Below, in pieces: positions 7,240 through 15,749 of a DNA stretch of 45,132 nt. The stretch lies in IMG/VR virus record IMGVR_UViG_3300032246_001663, positions 1 to 45,132 of that record; one strand, 5' to 3'. The DNA is from a virus. The notes under the pieces were generated by a model. The model saw only the letters and a program-made list of their open reading frames with translations. It was not told where the DNA came from and made no database searches. Made by a program: the position numbers and the translations under genes. Position 1 is the first letter of the stretch. Every line of letters begins with the position of its first letter.

Positions 7240-8181
7240 TTAACTGTATTCGACCCAGCAGTTAACAGTGATCGCCCCGGTCGTATTTACTTTATACGAT
7301 TGACCCGGATTTACTCGCGCCTGCAATGTGCCGATGACGGCGCTTCCCGTACCCATTGCGGCCACGCGGACGCCATCTACCGACAAATCCGCAGAGGCAG
7401 CACCCTCGCCTGCAAGAGCGACCGAAACTTCTATTGTCTGCGCGGTTGTGTTCTGATAATCCACGCCGAACGAGCGCGAACCGGAAACGTTGTGATATGT
7501 TTGCACTGCTGGGGTTGGTGGTGTGCGGCTGGCGCGAGGATTCAGCAGGATCAGCGGAACACCCGCGCCGGGTTTAGACATATAGCAAAACGACATCGGC
7601 CAGTTTTCGGAGATATCCCCGGCAATCAGGTTTTCGTTTGTTTCGGTACGCACCGCCAGCCCGGAAGCGATTTCAACCCCGCCAATTCTTAAAGTCGCGG
7701 TTACTGACCCGGTGTTTGTGATCGGGGAGATAAACACAAACGCATACGTACTGCCGCTATTGGCGGGGTCCCACTTGCCCGGCATGTCTAAAATGATAGT
7801 ATCCGCTGCCGTCGATGTTGCCATGCCGCCGCTGTATTTGCCGTTTTGAAAATCGACAATTTGCAGCATTGCGGACATAGCCCCCGCGTTTTGCAGCATC
7901 AATATCTGATCGCCTGCTTGCCAGCTTTTCGCGGTCGTATCATCAGCGCCGCGCGTCACAACCATTTCACCTGTAGCTTTATTGATTAAGCTACACAGCA
8001 CTACTTCATACGCCAGACGCTGCCCGGCATTTGTGATCGTTGCGTAAAATTGCGTTTTCGTTGTAGTCGCGGCGTCTGGAAACTTTGCGGCGTCTGCGGG
8101 CGATACATAGATAGTGTTATCCGTCGGCGCGGCCGCAGCGGTCAAAGTGGCGGCAACATTGTTGTTAAATGCTAATGACAT
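7240..8181 (-). CDS. Tail fibre / receptor-binding type protein
   Basis: A 313-residue protein. The N-terminal third (NTIYVSPADAAKFPDAA, then YEVVLCSLINKATGEMVVTRG) matches the attachment region found in many phage tail-fibre or host-specificity proteins, which often read like 'I.V..A..FP....'. The remainder is rich in Thr, Ser, Gly and Val, typical of beta-structured tips. It lies immediately downstream of the baseplate genes, where fibres are usual. No chaperone gene with a recognised fold follows, though the 6086 gene could serve. Host-range determination is the likely role (inference). Confidence 0.65.
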   Translation of the reverse strand: MSLAFNNNVAATLTAAAAPTDNTIYVSPADAAKFPDAATTTKTQFYATITNAGQRLAYEVVLCSLINKATGEMVVTRGADDTTAKSWQAGDQILMLQNAGAMSAMLQIVDFQNGKYSGGMATSTAADTIILDMPGKWDPANSGSTYAFVFISPITNTGSVTATLRIGGVEIASGLAVRTETNENLIAGDISENWPMSFCYMSKPGAGVPLILLNPRASRTPPTPAVQTYHNVSGSRSFGVDYQNTTAQTIEVSVALAGEGAASADLSVDGVRVAAMGTGSAVIGTLQARVNPGQSYKVNTTGAITVNCWVEYS

Positions 8182-8193
8182 AATTGTTTCCGG

Positions 8194-8781
8194 TTATGGT
8201 GGGGTTGGTCCAAACAACGAGGCTTCGCCAGAAAAACCGAGCGGCAGCGGTAATTGCCCGTTTTCAAATAAAAACTTAAATTGTGAAAATAGTGGGTGTT
8301 CCGGTATCGCTGCGGCGATGGTCGAACCAACTATTGCAAGGCTTATTTCGTTATAGTCAATGTCAAACCATCGCGCAATACGCTGGCGCACTGACCACAA
8401 TGCAAAAACCTTGCCGTCACCGCGCCACATACGCCACTGTAAACAGCGTTTATAAACATCGTCGCTAACAAGCTGCGCGCTAACCACAGTGCGAATAATT
8501 GGCGCGGAATTGTATTCGGCGCTGTTAAACGTCAGCGTGTTATACGGTCCAGCCTCGGCGGTCGAATAGGTCGGTACGGACGGGCGCGGAAATGCGTATA
8601 AATACAGGCCGATGTAGTCCAGAAACGCGCCGGATTTTGTCGCCCATATCGGCAGATTTACCGCCAGCAATTGCGAATATTCAAGCGCGACACGTTCGCG
8701 GGCAGCCTGAAACATCGCATCGATTGGTGGATCTTTTTTATAATTTTGGTATTGATACGGTAATAACGGAACGGTCAGCAT
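8194..8781 (-). CDS. Baseplate/tail-end protein (DUF2612-like or gpI-like)
   Basis: A 195-residue protein following the baseplate J gene by one base. In contractile-tail phages the gene after J encodes a P2 gpI-like or DUF2612 protein that links the wedge to the fibres. The N-terminal half is compatible: helical segments MFQAARERVALEYSQLLAV and AFLDYIGLYLYAFPRP, then a region with VYKRCLQWRMWRGDGKVFALWSVRQRIARW. Assignment rests mainly on gene order and length. Confidence 0.55.
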   Translation of the reverse strand: MLTVPLLPYQYQNYKKDPPIDAMFQAARERVALEYSQLLAVNLPIWATKSGAFLDYIGLYLYAFPRPSVPTYSTAEAGPYNTLTFNSAEYNSAPIIRTVVSAQLVSDDVYKRCLQWRMWRGDGKVFALWSVRQRIARWFDIDYNEISLAIVGSTIAAAIPEHPLFSQFKFLFENGQLPLPLGFSGEASLFGPTPP

Positions 8782-8782
8782 A

Positions 8783-9973
8783 TTAGCCTCTGATGGTCGT
8801 TACTGCCGCCGCAGTGTAATATGTTTCCGGATCTACCGGGTAAAGCTGCGTCCCGGCAACGGGTGTTTTCTCGACACCATTAACAAACACTTTAAAGCTC
8901 AGGTTTGCGATCTGATCGGCTGGCAATACCGCCGCCACGGATGATAAAAAAACTTCGTCCATGCGGAGCGCGCTAATCTGCTGACCTGTCGGAATATCGT
9001 TTAAATATGCCGTCAGCGCCGGAACTGCTGCAGAATTTACCCCGCCGTCATTTTGAAAATTCACATCTTTAGGCGTGTATGTGACTTGCAGCGCGACCGA
9101 CTGAGCGACAGGCGAAACATACGTGATAGGGAAAACGTCCACACCATCGCGGACAAATGTGACCACATCGCGGCCGGGAGTTCCGGAGCCCTCCAGCATG
9201 TTTATCTGCAGCAGGTTCCTGTAAATCGCTCCGGCGACGAGCGCGCGGTCAGCAGATCCGCCGACATAAACGCGGATCTTTCCGGCCGGAGTAATGCGAA
9301 ACGAAACGAGCCGGGATACAGTGCCGGGGATTTTCAAAATTGCCGACTTCACCGCTGACGGCACTCCGGGCGGTTCCGCAGAAAATGCCGCAAGTACGTC
9401 CTGTCGGTAGCTCTCGACGCTTTGTCCGTCCGGATCGCCCGGTGTACCTGCTGCCGGGTTTGATACGGTCAGCACAATGCCCGGCGGTAATGATGTTGTG
9501 ATCCCCGTAATCGATCCCGCTGGGATTGGTGCGCTACCCGATTGAGTCGCCACAACGAGCAACAGCGGCGACGTGCCGCCAGTGCTTACGCTTCCGCCCT
9601 CCGTCACCCGGAACTGCCGCGAACCGTCAGACACAGTAAAGCCCGGACGTATGAAATATTCAGGGGTTCCGGAGAATTGCACCAGTGCCGATCCGTTTGT
9701 CGGCAAGCCCTGCGGAATGCCGACGGCCTGCCCGATTTCCTGCAACAGCGCCTTATTCGCGTATGCCGGGGAAATGCTGTTAATCAGATCGGCCGCCGCT
9801 TGTTGCTGCATGAAAACCGCAGCAGTGATTGTGCCTAACACGTCATCGATCAGCGAGCCCGGAAGGTCTGCGGTATATCCGGGGTATAGCGCGGCGACAG
9901 CGGCGGCGATCTCTGCGCGGATCGCTTCTGGCGTTTGTGGGCTCGCCCCGGTGTTTGTGATAATCGTTGTCAT
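8783..9973 (-). CDS. Baseplate J-like protein
   Basis: A 396-residue baseplate wedge protein. Recognisable J-like features are the start TPEAIRAEIAAAVAALYPGY followed by PGSLIDDVLGTITAAVFMQQQAAADLINSISP, a QFSGTPEYFIRPGFTVSDG stretch, then GTPGDPDGQSVESYRQDVLAAFSAEPPG, the classical region around the conserved RR/YR motif. It forms the arms that connect the central hub to fibres. It overlaps the upstream gp25-like gene by 4 bp. Confidence 0.85.
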   Translation of the reverse strand: MTTIITNTGASPQTPEAIRAEIAAAVAALYPGYTADLPGSLIDDVLGTITAAVFMQQQAAADLINSISPAYANKALLQEIGQAVGIPQGLPTNGSALVQFSGTPEYFIRPGFTVSDGSRQFRVTEGGSVSTGGTSPLLLVVATQSGSAPIPAGSITGITTSLPPGIVLTVSNPAAGTPGDPDGQSVESYRQDVLAAFSAEPPGVPSAVKSAILKIPGTVSRLVSFRITPAGKIRVYVGGSADRALVAGAIYRNLLQINMLEGSGTPGRDVVTFVRDGVDVFPITYVSPVAQSVALQVTYTPKDVNFQNDGGVNSAAVPALTAYLNDIPTGQQISALRMDEVFLSSVAAVLPADQIANLSFKVFVNGVEKTPVAGTQLYPVDPETYYTAAAVTTIRG

Positions 9974-10287
9974 TGATAAACCTTGTCGGGTAATTTTCCG
10001 TTTTTAAATCTAACGGTCACATTGTAAGTCGGGTTTTCGGTATTTTGTACGCGAGAAACCATCAGAGTAGCAAAGTACGGGCTGAAACGCGCCTGTGTCG
10101 ATCTTACGTAAGCGTCCGGCGCAATCTGTTGTAAAACGGATCGCTGCGCGGGTATCCCGTAGCTGCTGAAAAATGGCGCTTCGCCGAGTTGTAATTTTAA
10201 TACCTGCTGCAATGTGGTCAGCATCACGTTATCGGGGTCAGTGATCACGGTCCATTGCCCGTTCTCGTCCCGTCCGTATGTCCTCAT
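9970..10287 (-). CDS. gp25-like baseplate wedge protein
   Basis: A 105-residue protein between the spike and J genes, the usual position of the T4 gp25 / P2 gpW homologue that starts sheath polymerisation. It opens MRTYGRDENGQWTVITDPDN and contains LTTLQQVLKLQLGEAPFFSS YGIPAQ, a pattern frequent in this family's phage members. Length agrees. It overlaps both neighbours by 4 bp. Confidence 0.65.
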   Translation of the reverse strand: MRTYGRDENGQWTVITDPDNVMLTTLQQVLKLQLGEAPFFSSYGIPAQRSVLQQIAPDAYVRSTQARFSPYFATLMVSRVQNTENPTYNVTVRFKNGKLPDKVYQ

Positions 10288-10892
10288 GCTACTCCCCCCG
10301 ATGTGTCGTTACCAGTTTTTACGCTGGTGTGTCGATGTGATAGATATGGCGCGCCGTTAATGAACAGTTCGCCGTCAAGATCGACGCGACCACTTGAAAC
10401 TTTTACGCGCGCACCCGGTGCGGTCAATTCGACTTTATCCGGCGAAACGTCCGCCTGATACTGCCCGTCGCTGGTTTTAATTGTGCCGCCCTTTTCACAA
10501 ACTATAACGACTTTTTCCGGGTCTTCCTGACTGAATGCCGCGCATGATATCGGTAAGAAAGTGAGCGCGGAAAGGTTTGCCGGAATCGTCAGTTTTGCGC
10601 TCCCCGGTGCGTTTCCGGTCAATGCTGATATAAGCGTGTCGCATGGCAAAACGATCCCCCTGTCGCCCTTTTTCAGCGGCAGACGGATATAGTCGGACAT
10701 GGCGACTTGGCATTTTACATTCGGCAACGTAAAGCCCGACGACACTTGAAAGCTAACAACGACCGTCTGTTTGCCGTCGTATGATTCGACCACGGCTGGA
10801 AGTGTCTTACCTGACAGTTGGCTTGCTTCTGCGATTTTGTGGGCGGCGAACTGGTTAAGGCTTCGCCCTATCGGGATTTTATCCATTGTCAT
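10284..10892 (-). CDS. Tail spike / baseplate puncturing protein (gp138/gpV-like)
   Basis: A 202-residue protein with an OB-fold-like N-terminal half (LPAVVESYDGKQTVVVSFQV, then LPLKKGDRGIVLPC) as in gp138 and gpV spikes, followed by a repetitive beta section (QYQADVSPDKVELTAPG, VKVSSGRVDLDGELFING). It ends with YLSHRHTSVKTGNDTSGGV; paired HxH at the tip binds a metal ion in P2-type spikes, and the following TGNDTSGGV closely matches the typical end. It is the membrane-piercing tip of the tail. ATG 10892 overlaps the upstream gene; ATG 10886 is also possible. Confidence 0.8.
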   Translation of the reverse strand: MTMDKIPIGRSLNQFAAHKIAEASQLSGKTLPAVVESYDGKQTVVVSFQVSSGFTLPNVKCQVAMSDYIRLPLKKGDRGIVLPCDTLISALTGNAPGSAKLTIPANLSALTFLPISCAAFSQEDPEKVVIVCEKGGTIKTSDGQYQADVSPDKVELTAPGARVKVSSGRVDLDGELFINGAPYLSHRHTSVKTGNDTSGGVA

Positions 10893-11865
10893 CTACCTGA
10901 ACGACTTCATACTGTGTGATCCAGTCATTACTCGCGGCGGTCTGCCGAAAGTTTCCCAAGTGGCGAACCTGAGTTATCAAAAACGTCCCCTGAAATACTG
11001 ACTTATTTCTATACTGACTGTTGCTCTGCGGCGTGTTTTGCGCAAAAAGTTGCTCCGGCAGTTTGACGTAGTCGCCGACCTGCATATCTGAACGAAGCAT
11101 TGCGGCAAAACTCAGTGTACCAAAATCTAACCATGTCGCCTGCCCGACCAGATCCTTAAAACCGATTTGCAGCGGGTCATCTTTCGTCGTACCGTCAAAC
11201 ACTTTTAAGCCGCCATCTTTGAACGATATTTTTACACCCCGGTAAGTATCGCCGCCGATTATTCCGCGCGTTTCCTGATTTAACCACGTCGCAAACTCTG
11301 ACAATGTGCCGTAATAACCGGGCAGCGGCGACAACGTGACCAGATCGGGAGACAGGCCGGACGCATCCACATCGAATTCGGGAAACGCCGTTTTTAATGC
11401 TGCCGCAATACTGTCGGACAAATGCGCCCCGGCCGGGCAATCAAATACAATATTTTTCTGATCGTTTACGGTTCCGTAATCACCCTGAATGATTAAATCA
11501 AGCGTCTGGATTGTGCCATCCCACACCGCATAGGCTTGTTGTATGACGCCCTGTAAAATGATTCCCGGCGTTGGCTGGCGACGAGATAGCGGAAGTCCGC
11601 CGAGAAACCCGGCAAACACTTGTATTTTTTTACCGTTCAGATCAGCGCCTTGCGAAACAACCCACAAACCAAGCCCCCATATCCGGAAAAAGCCGCCTCC
11701 GGTTGGCTGATCAAAAGTAAATGATGGTATGTTTAGTTCGACATTCAGCGCGCCACGAATCGGGCGCTCGCCGACGTGCGACATATAGGGGCCAATCGGG
11801 TTCCCTGCCGCGTCCGTGACGGGCTCGCCGTTCTCGTCAGTGATAATGATTTTATAATATCTCAA
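10879..11865 (-). CDS. Baseplate hub protein (gp27/gpD-like)
   Basis: A 328-residue protein directly upstream of the spike gene, where the hub is expected. It starts MRYYKIIITDENGEPVTDAAG, contains GALNVELNIPSFTFDQP and an IQVFAGFLGGLPLSRRQPTPG segment, and ends with a region on the transcript of the spike. These resemble hub proteins of small myoviruses such as Pam3 and XM1, which form the trimeric base for the spike. Overlaps the plug-like gene upstream by 14 bp. Confidence 0.65.
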   Translation of the reverse strand: MRYYKIIITDENGEPVTDAAGNPIGPYMSHVGERPIRGALNVELNIPSFTFDQPTGGGFFRIWGLGLWVVSQGADLNGKKIQVFAGFLGGLPLSRRQPTPGIILQGVIQQAYAVWDGTIQTLDLIIQGDYGTVNDQKNIVFDCPAGAHLSDSIAAALKTAFPEFDVDASGLSPDLVTLSPLPGYYGTLSEFATWLNQETRGIIGGDTYRGVKISFKDGGLKVFDGTTKDDPLQIGFKDLVGQATWLDFGTLSFAAMLRSDMQVGDYVKLPEQLFAQNTPQSNSQYRNKSVFQGTFLITQVRHLGNFRQTAASNDWITQYEVVQVDDNG

Positions 11866-12100
11866 AATACGCCCCGGCCGCGTTGTATGTCATCGTGGTT
11901 TTGTTGAAAGCGCCGAAAAGCATATTTACGCCAGCAACGAGCGGGCGCGTCAAAACGACTTTTCCGCCGTTTGTTTTGATCTGCACATAGTACCGCTGCC
12001 CTGCTGCTGAAAACGGCACTGTGACGCTGTAAGGCTTACCGTCGGCGACGATTTGAAACTGTGTTACCGCTTGGCGCGATGGCGTAAAATTGATTTTCAT
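11852..12100 (-). CDS. Baseplate plug-like protein (DUF6983-like)
   Basis: An 82-residue protein with a ubiquitin-sized beta layout: QAVTQFQIVADGKPYSVTVP, YYVQIKTNGGKVVLTRPLV, then AGVNMLFGAF. The PLVAGVNML element matches the 'PLV.GVNL' signature of baseplate plug proteins found next to the hub in phages such as Pam3. Such a protein would close the channel or anchor the hub. Assigned from length, signature and position between hub and the 12100 gene. Confidence 0.6.
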   Translation of the reverse strand: MKINFTPSRQAVTQFQIVADGKPYSVTVPFSAAGQRYYVQIKTNGGKVVLTRPLVAGVNMLFGAFNKTTMTYNAAGAYFEIL

Positions 12101-12765
12101 TATTGCGGTCCGTAAATGTTCACCGGATTAGCCAGCCCGCCAGCCGACGCCGCCGCCGTTTGCGAAGCGTTGGCGCTCGATGTGGTTGGCGTCCCGTATG
12201 TATTCGCGTCTTCGCCTGACCACTCGGCCGGATCTTCTACCGGGAGCCCTGCGGCCAGTTTGGACATCATAGCATTCAGCGCAAGCTCTGCCGCTTGCTC
12301 AGTCGTCAGATACTGCAGGAACGTCAATTCCCAGAACACCTGCGGCGTTTTGTCATCGCCGCCCATGTCCGAAACGCTTTTCAAAATGCAGTTGTTATAA
12401 AGCACCATAGGTGTGGCCACATTAAACACACCTCCGGACAGTTGATGCTCGTCTAACGCATTCATAAACGCCGAAAATATTTCCTGTCGCCGCTGGAAAC
12501 CTTCGCGAACAGGGCAGATCATGCGGAGGCTTACCGTGTTCGGCTGTGTTACGACCGCATTTGCGGCCGCGACTTGGTTTGCAAAGCAATAACTCGCCAC
12601 GTCGTAGCTTGTCGCGACCGCGCCCGGCAGCACTTCAAAATCTGCAAAGTTTTCCGGGACGATATCCAGAAACGTAAGGATCTGACCCGGCGCACCGTTG
12701 GCGATGCCATTAACAAACGCTAACGGGTTTTTCTGATAATAAAGCTCGATTGTATCAATGCTCAT
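12100..12765 (-). CDS. Baseplate/tail protein of unknown fold
   Basis: A 221-residue protein between the tape measure and the plug/hub genes. It starts MSIDTIELYYQKNPLAFVNG, has a central region LRMICPVREGFQRRQEIFSAF followed by FWELTFLQYLTTEQAAELALN, and ends in a low-complexity Ser/Ala/Asn tail. In small myoviruses this slot holds a tail-hub or initiator protein linking tube and baseplate. I see no diagnostic motif, so the role is by position. Confidence 0.5.
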   Translation of the reverse strand: MSIDTIELYYQKNPLAFVNGIANGAPGQILTFLDIVPENFADFEVLPGAVATSYDVASYCFANQVAAANAVVTQPNTVSLRMICPVREGFQRRQEIFSAFMNALDEHQLSGGVFNVATPMVLYNNCILKSVSDMGGDDKTPQVFWELTFLQYLTTEQAAELALNAMMSKLAAGLPVEDPAEWSGEDANTYGTPTTSSANASQTAAASAGGLANPVNIYGPQ

Positions 12766-14600
12766 TTTGCAGCCTGTGCAATGTTCACAGTGGCGTTTCC
12801 GCCTGTGTTGTTATTGACCGTAACTTTTACATTATTCGCCGGAGCGTTGCGGGCGAGTTTCATTCGCTCACCTTCGACTTTCGGAATGTATGCCTGTGTT
12901 TCTGCAGGCAGCCCCGCTTTCCAGTTTCCGCCATGTTTGCGAATGGCTTTATCTACATTGCCCTCCCCGGCGTTATATGCTGCCTCGGCTTTTTGCGCGT
13001 CACCGTTATATTTTTGCAGCAAGTACGCATACAGGCGCGCCGCCCCGTTTGCACTGTCCTTAAAATCGAACGGGTCTTTTACGCCCATTGTTTTTTGTGT
13101 GCCGGGCATAAATTGAAAATGCCCCTTCGCACCTGCCGGGCTGATCATGCTACCCTGACCGCGCCGGGTTTCCGCATAATACGTTGCGTCGAGAATATTA
13201 TTCGGTAACTTGTATTTCTTTTCAAGCTCGCGTAAATACGCCTGCTTTTGTGCGACCGTTTCGGCACTGTCAGACGCTGCGCCAGCCACGCCCGGCGCTG
13301 TCGGCGCTGATGTGATTTTGCCCGATGCGCTCGGACCCTTTTTATTTCCGAATATTTTTAAATCGTTGCCGTTTTCCGGTTTGAAAAAGTCAAAATCAAC
13401 ACTTCCTAGATTTCCGCCCCGAAGGTTTAAACCGTTCGGGGTTGTGGCTTTTTTATTTGTATCAGGCAGAAGAAAACTAAGAGCATCAACAAAACGACCC
13501 ATAATCGCCGCCGCCCGTTCGACGTAGTCGAGAAACTTATTGATGTCTCGCTCAAAATCGTCGGATGTAAGATATTTTGCAAAACGTTCCGCACCTTTCC
13601 CGGCGCTTTCCAGCCATTCGCCGATTTTTGGGGATTGTAAAAATATTTCTACTGCATGCGCCGCCGCGTCAGACAGTTTTTCAAGATTCGGTGTGAGCGG
13701 TTCAATACCTTTCAAAAACGCGCCCTCAATGACCCGTTTGCTGCGGTCGATCTGCACGTCAAGCCGCTGCCATTGCTGCAGGGTTTTATCCGTGAGCGCC
13801 AATTGTTTGCGATCGCTTTCGTATTGCCGCAGCGTGATTTCTAACTCCTGACCACGCAACGAAGCCAGCCGCCGCGCTGTCTCAAAATCAACCACATTAC
13901 CAAGCCCGCGCGCCTCGTAACCTTGCCGGGTTCCACCTGTCTCTTTGAAAGCCCGTACAGCACCGCGTAACACGTCCGGCAGTATATCCTCGGCGGAACG
14001 ACTTTCGCCATTTTTGACACCAAGAGATTTTAAAACCCATCGCTTTGACAAGTCGCTTTGCAGATCCGCCACATTCGACAATGTCGCGTCTGGATTCAGG
14101 TACGGGGAAAGGTTGACCTGCGCGGATCGCATTGCGCCGGGGCTAAACCCGATACCGGACGACTGACGACGAATACCTGTGCCGCTTGATGCAAGCGCAT
14201 TTATGCCGAACAGCGACCCAGTAGCCGCGCCCAGTGTGCCGACAACCGACCATTTTGCAGCAGTGCCGACAATGGATAAAAACGTCCCGGCAATGTCTTT
14301 CGTAATCCGGGCGGTCGTCATCAAGCCTTTGTTGAGTTTGTTTGTGTGTTCAACAAACCCGCTGACATTGTTTTTTGTTTTCGCTGTATTGTTTGCAACC
14401 TTTTCAGTATGCTCGGCAACTTTGTCCACGGACGCGGCCATTTCCCGCATGACCGCAAGCAATGCCGAAAACGAATCGCTAGTTTTTGCAACTTCGGCGG
14501 GCGTGTCTTTTAAATCAACTTTGAACGAATCAAACGCTGATTTAAATTCGTCCCAGCCGACCGCATTTACTTCAATGTCTAATACGGCGCGCTCTGCCAT
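12762..14600 (-). CDS. Tape measure protein with C-terminal lytic transglycosylase domain
   Basis: A 612-residue protein. The first half is helical and coiled-coil-like (EMAASVDKVAEHTEKVANNTAK) with a hydrophobic Gly/Ala stretch near 107-140, typical of tape measures. Residues from about 462 form an SLT-type lytic transglycosylase: YYAETRRG with the catalytic Glu near 477, AKGHFQFMPGTQKTMGV, then EAAYNAGEGNVDKAI. The enzyme domain would cut peptidoglycan during genome entry. At this length the tail would be short for a myovirus. Its ATG comes one base after the stop of the frameshifted chaperone product, and that 3' end supplies its AGGGG ribosome-binding site. Confidence 0.85.
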   Translation of the reverse strand: MAERAVLDIEVNAVGWDEFKSAFDSFKVDLKDTPAEVAKTSDSFSALLAVMREMAASVDKVAEHTEKVANNTAKTKNNVSGFVEHTNKLNKGLMTTARITKDIAGTFLSIVGTAAKWSVVGTLGAATGSLFGINALASSGTGIRRQSSGIGFSPGAMRSAQVNLSPYLNPDATLSNVADLQSDLSKRWVLKSLGVKNGESRSAEDILPDVLRGAVRAFKETGGTRQGYEARGLGNVVDFETARRLASLRGQELEITLRQYESDRKQLALTDKTLQQWQRLDVQIDRSKRVIEGAFLKGIEPLTPNLEKLSDAAAHAVEIFLQSPKIGEWLESAGKGAERFAKYLTSDDFERDINKFLDYVERAAAIMGRFVDALSFLLPDTNKKATTPNGLNLRGGNLGSVDFDFFKPENGNDLKIFGNKKGPSASGKITSAPTAPGVAGAASDSAETVAQKQAYLRELEKKYKLPNNILDATYYAETRRGQGSMISPAGAKGHFQFMPGTQKTMGVKDPFDFKDSANGAARLYAYLLQKYNGDAQKAEAAYNAGEGNVDKAIRKHGGNWKAGLPAETQAYIPKVEGERMKLARNAPANNVKVTVNNNTGGNATVNIAQAAK

Positions 14601-14601
14601 T

Positions 14602-15281
14602 CTATGCCCCTAACCGTTTAAGTAAAAAACGCTGGCGATACTCCGAACCATGCGACCATTCAGAATGACGCATGAGCGAAGCAAAGCCAGCGCCCGCGAG
14701 GAAATCTAGAATTTCGCTTACTGCGTTTCCGCCTCCGCAGTCTCGCCAGTATTCGCGTCCGTGGTCGAGGTCTGCAAAGAACTCATGAATTCCGTAAAGG
14801 GTGAGCGCGTAATACGGAGAGTCGTTATCTGTTCGATTTTCCCCATTAAGCCAAGCGTGACGCCTTGCGGAGTCGTCCGATAAAGACAGGTAAAAAAAAC
14901 GAGCCCCGACAAAATTTCGCGGTAGTCTTCCGGGTCGAATTGCTCCTTACCTTCCTTTTGCAACTCGTACAGCGGCACTTGTCGGATGCCGTCCGGATAG
15001 CGCACCGCACATGTCGTCTGACGGACCAGCTCTGCCAGAAAGCCCGACCGCACATCATCCAAAATGCCTTCGCGCTTTGCAACGGAAATCAGGAAACTGT
15101 ATGCGTTATGCGGACCAAGCGCGATTCCGGCCGCTTCCATGATGTGACGGGCGACCCGCGACAGCGTCAAACAGTATTCGTCCCATACATCCAAACTTAC
15201 AGGAGAATGATATAAATAAACCTGCGTGCCGTCGGCAAGTTGTGACTGAAACGTGACTTTTAAATTTCTGTCAATTTTCAT
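14602..15281 (-). CDS. Predicted -1 frameshift product of tail assembly chaperone (226 residues)
   Basis: If ribosomes slip back one base on the T8 run at 14892-14899, residues 1-130 continue into an open -1 frame of 96 codons that ends at TAG 14602-14604, one base before the tape-measure ATG. That frame reads a normal protein (for example SPYYALTLYGIHEFFADL and a final RQRFLLKRLGA) and contains no good start codon of its own. It fills a 113-bp gap otherwise without coding. A short and a frameshifted long chaperone directly upstream of the tape measure is a conserved trait of tailed phages (lambda G/GT, P2 E/E'). The exact slip site is inferred. Confidence 0.7.
14718..15281 (-). CDS. Tail assembly chaperone, short (zero-frame) form
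   Basis: A 187-residue protein between the tail tube gene and the tape measure. It starts MKIDRNLKVTFQSQLADGTQ, contains VWDEYCLTLSRVARHIMEAA and a QFDPEDYREILSGLVFF segment just before the T8 slippery run, and ends in a low-complexity acidic tail (TGETAEAETQ). The tail composition and the coding quality of the -1 frame through the same stretch suggest that the zero-frame end is constrained little. It should coat the tape measure during tail assembly. Begins 3 bp after the tube stop. Confidence 0.65.
   Translation of the reverse strand: MKIDRNLKVTFQSQLADGTQVYLYHSPVSLDVWDEYCLTLSRVARHIMEAAGIALGPHNAYSFLISVAKREGILDDVRSGFLAELVRQTTCAVRYPDGIRQVPLYELQKEGKEQFDPEDYREILSGLVFFTCLYRTTPQGVTLGLMGKIEQITTLRITRSPFTEFMSSLQTSTTDANTGETAEAETQ
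14892..14899 (-). promoter_or_regulatory. T8 slippery sequence for -1 ribosomal frameshifting
   Basis: Codons GTT TTT TTT ACC on the minus strand give the heptamer T TTT TTT in the correct zero-frame phase for simultaneous P- and A-site slippage. Both the zero frame and the -1 frame are open downstream. A second candidate, G GGG AAA near 14840, allows perfect re-pairing only in the P site. Confidence 0.65.
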
Positions 15282-15283
15282 TT

Positions 15284-15727
15284 TTAGTTATTCCAGTTAT
15301 CCGAGTTGATCACGTATCGGGCAGTAATCACGATCTGAAAACCGGGCTCACCGCCGTTTGTGGCGATATCGCCATGCCGCGTGATGCTGGCCTGATCGAA
15401 CGTATAAAACGGTAACGTGTCTGGCGCATCGGTGAAAACCGTGATTTCGCCCAGATCGCCGCTTGTTTCGACCGCCAATTTCCACGCGGCGGCCAGCACC
15501 TGAGTTTTCAGAATCGTTGCGGTAATGACCGCTTCTACATACGGTTGCGGAGATTGAACAATGCCAACCATGACACCGTGGCTCGTGGTCACATCGCCAT
15601 TAAACGAAACAGTTATACCCGCTTTTGTGCAATTGCTGGGCGTTATTAAGAGTTCCGGACGTTCCGCAAGCTGCAGCGACGACGCCAACAGATTGAGCGA
15701 GCCCAGATTAACGCGAGGATTAGCCAT
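15284..15727 (-). CDS. Tail tube protein
   Basis: A 147-residue protein directly after the sheath genes, the normal place for the tube. Length and beta-rich character fit (VSFNGDVTTSHGVMVGIVQS, then FTDAPDTLPFYTFDQASITR, ending FQIVITARYVINSDNWNN). Six-fold rings of this protein would form the inner tube that the sheath contracts around. Family match is from position and general pattern; no single diagnostic motif is visible. Confidence 0.65.
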   Translation of the reverse strand: MANPRVNLGSLNLLASSLQLAERPELLITPSNCTKAGITVSFNGDVTTSHGVMVGIVQSPQPYVEAVITATILKTQVLAAAWKLAVETSGDLGEITVFTDAPDTLPFYTFDQASITRHGDIATNGGEPGFQIVITARYVINSDNWNN

Positions 15728-15749
15728 TTTTTAATACTCCGGTTAATAA

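Noticed and set aside
14838-14844. G GGG AAA as the slippery site of the tail chaperone
   Set aside because: Only the P-site tRNA would re-pair perfectly; the T8 run at 14892-14899 lets both tRNAs re-pair. Kept as second choice.
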